Assembly: GCA_964522445.1 (NCBI GenBank)
Contig: CAZFUY010000040.1
Location: 1 to 24,503 of the forward strand
Direction: 5' to 3'
Source: CAZFUY01 sp964522445
GTDB taxonomy: Bacteria > Pseudomonadota > Gammaproteobacteria > SZUA-229
Length of the DNA: 24,503 bases
This document shows, one piece after another, positions 24,084-24,503 of the stretch. Position numbers and translations under genes: made by a program. A model generated the notes under the pieces. The model saw nothing but the letters and a program-made list of their open reading frames with translations, ran no database searches and was not told where the DNA came from. Positions within the stretch are counted from its first letter, which is position 1, and every line of letters begins with the position of its first letter.

Positions 24084-24503
24084 TTATTGAAAATCCTTAT
24101 TGGCAATATTTTTGCGGCTATGAACAGCTGCAACATAAGCTGCCGTTACACCCCCAACGTTAGTTAAATGGCGTAATCGAGTAGACAATAAACTGGAAAG
24201 TTTGCTCGAAGAAGTGCTCAATTTTGCCATCGAAACAAAAGCACTTAAGCGCCACGCTTTAAAACATGTAAATGTGGGCCCCACCGTATACGAAAAAGCC
24301 ATCGCCTTTCCAACCGATGTTCGGCTCTATCATAAAATGCGCATCACCCTGGTGTGCGAAGCGCACAAACGCGGAATACATTTACGTCAAAGCTTTAAAA
24401 AAGTCGGCAAAAGAAAGTACACTCAATCATGTTACCCAATTAACGGGCACAACACCCGAGCGTGCATATTGTGACATGGGTTATCGAGGGTATGGCATAA
24501 CGG
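24084..24503 (+). pseudogene. Decayed IS5/IS1182-type transposase
   Basis: Fragments in three frames give a recognisable transposase: ENPYWQYFCGYEQLQHKLP, then VKWRNRV to AFPTDVRLYHKMR and LRQSFKKVGKR, then TPERAYCDMGYRGYGI at the window edge. The N-terminal 60-70 residues are absent. A one-base shift in the C-run at 24151-24155 breaks the first join. A deletion plus frameshift near 24412-24420 joins VGKR directly to the region before the second catalytic Asp, removing much of the central domain. The first catalytic Asp (expected VDTTVQE) is Gly in VGPTVYE at 24277-24279. The element is dead. No terminal repeat is visible at the left edge, and the right end is outside the window. Confidence 0.8.

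Noticed and set aside
1..24503. tRNA, rRNA, riboswitch or CRISPR array
   Set aside because: I saw no cloverleaf, rRNA segment or regularly spaced repeats on either strand by reading; a covariance-model search would settle it.

Overview
The window reads as a draft-genome piece of an AT-rich gammaproteobacterium that can fix CO2. The evidence is a class I phosphoribulokinase, an Fnr-type iron-sulfur regulator, and a typical gammaproteobacterial envelope set (MlaA lipoprotein, Slt lytic transglycosylase, DjlA co-chaperone, TRAP transporter). A sulfur-oxidising or related chemolithoautotroph, free-living or symbiotic, is a reasonable inference, but no sulfur-oxidation gene is present to prove it. 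A 100-N gap flanked by an identical 55-bp sequence marks a scaffold join.

Layout. 1-3400: an Fnr regulator with a well-placed Fnr-like box, then phosphoribulokinase with no other Calvin-cycle gene beside it, among four small genes on the minus strand, two of them Arg/Asp-rich. 3485-8022 (minus): an Slt-type lytic transglycosylase behind a perfect CRP-like box, a 138-bp MITE-like element, a Sel1-repeat secreted protein and a WCSPC thioredoxin. 8037-8246: assembly gap. 8385-11578: an acidic-tailed membrane protein, a dihydrolipoyl-dehydrogenase-like flavoenzyme, and an overlapping pair encoding a membrane-anchored retropepsin-like protease and a zinc-ribbon NUDIX hydrolase.

11687-17618: an unknown protein, MlaA, and a divergent three-gene plus-strand unit encoding an acyltransferase, a CheW-TM-LysM fusion and a membrane J-domain protein. 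A 27-bp near-perfect palindrome lies between mlaA and that unit. DjlA and a small unknown protein face it from the minus strand. 17812-21771 (minus): a TRAP operon in the order TatT-like lipoprotein, periplasmic receptor, small permease, large permease, followed by a small unknown gene.

22070-23933: three unknown genes, the first two overlapping, starting with a degenerate receiver-like protein behind an extended -10 promoter. 23973-24503: a truncated minus-strand gene end joined to a decayed IS5/IS1182-type transposase that has frameshifts, an internal deletion and a lost catalytic Asp.

The most unusual features are the CheW-TM-LysM fusion and its envelope-related operon with the palindromic site. 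Next come the TatT-associated TRAP system, whose receptor has Trp where the carboxylate-binding Arg is expected, and the uncharacterised 22070-23933 unit.
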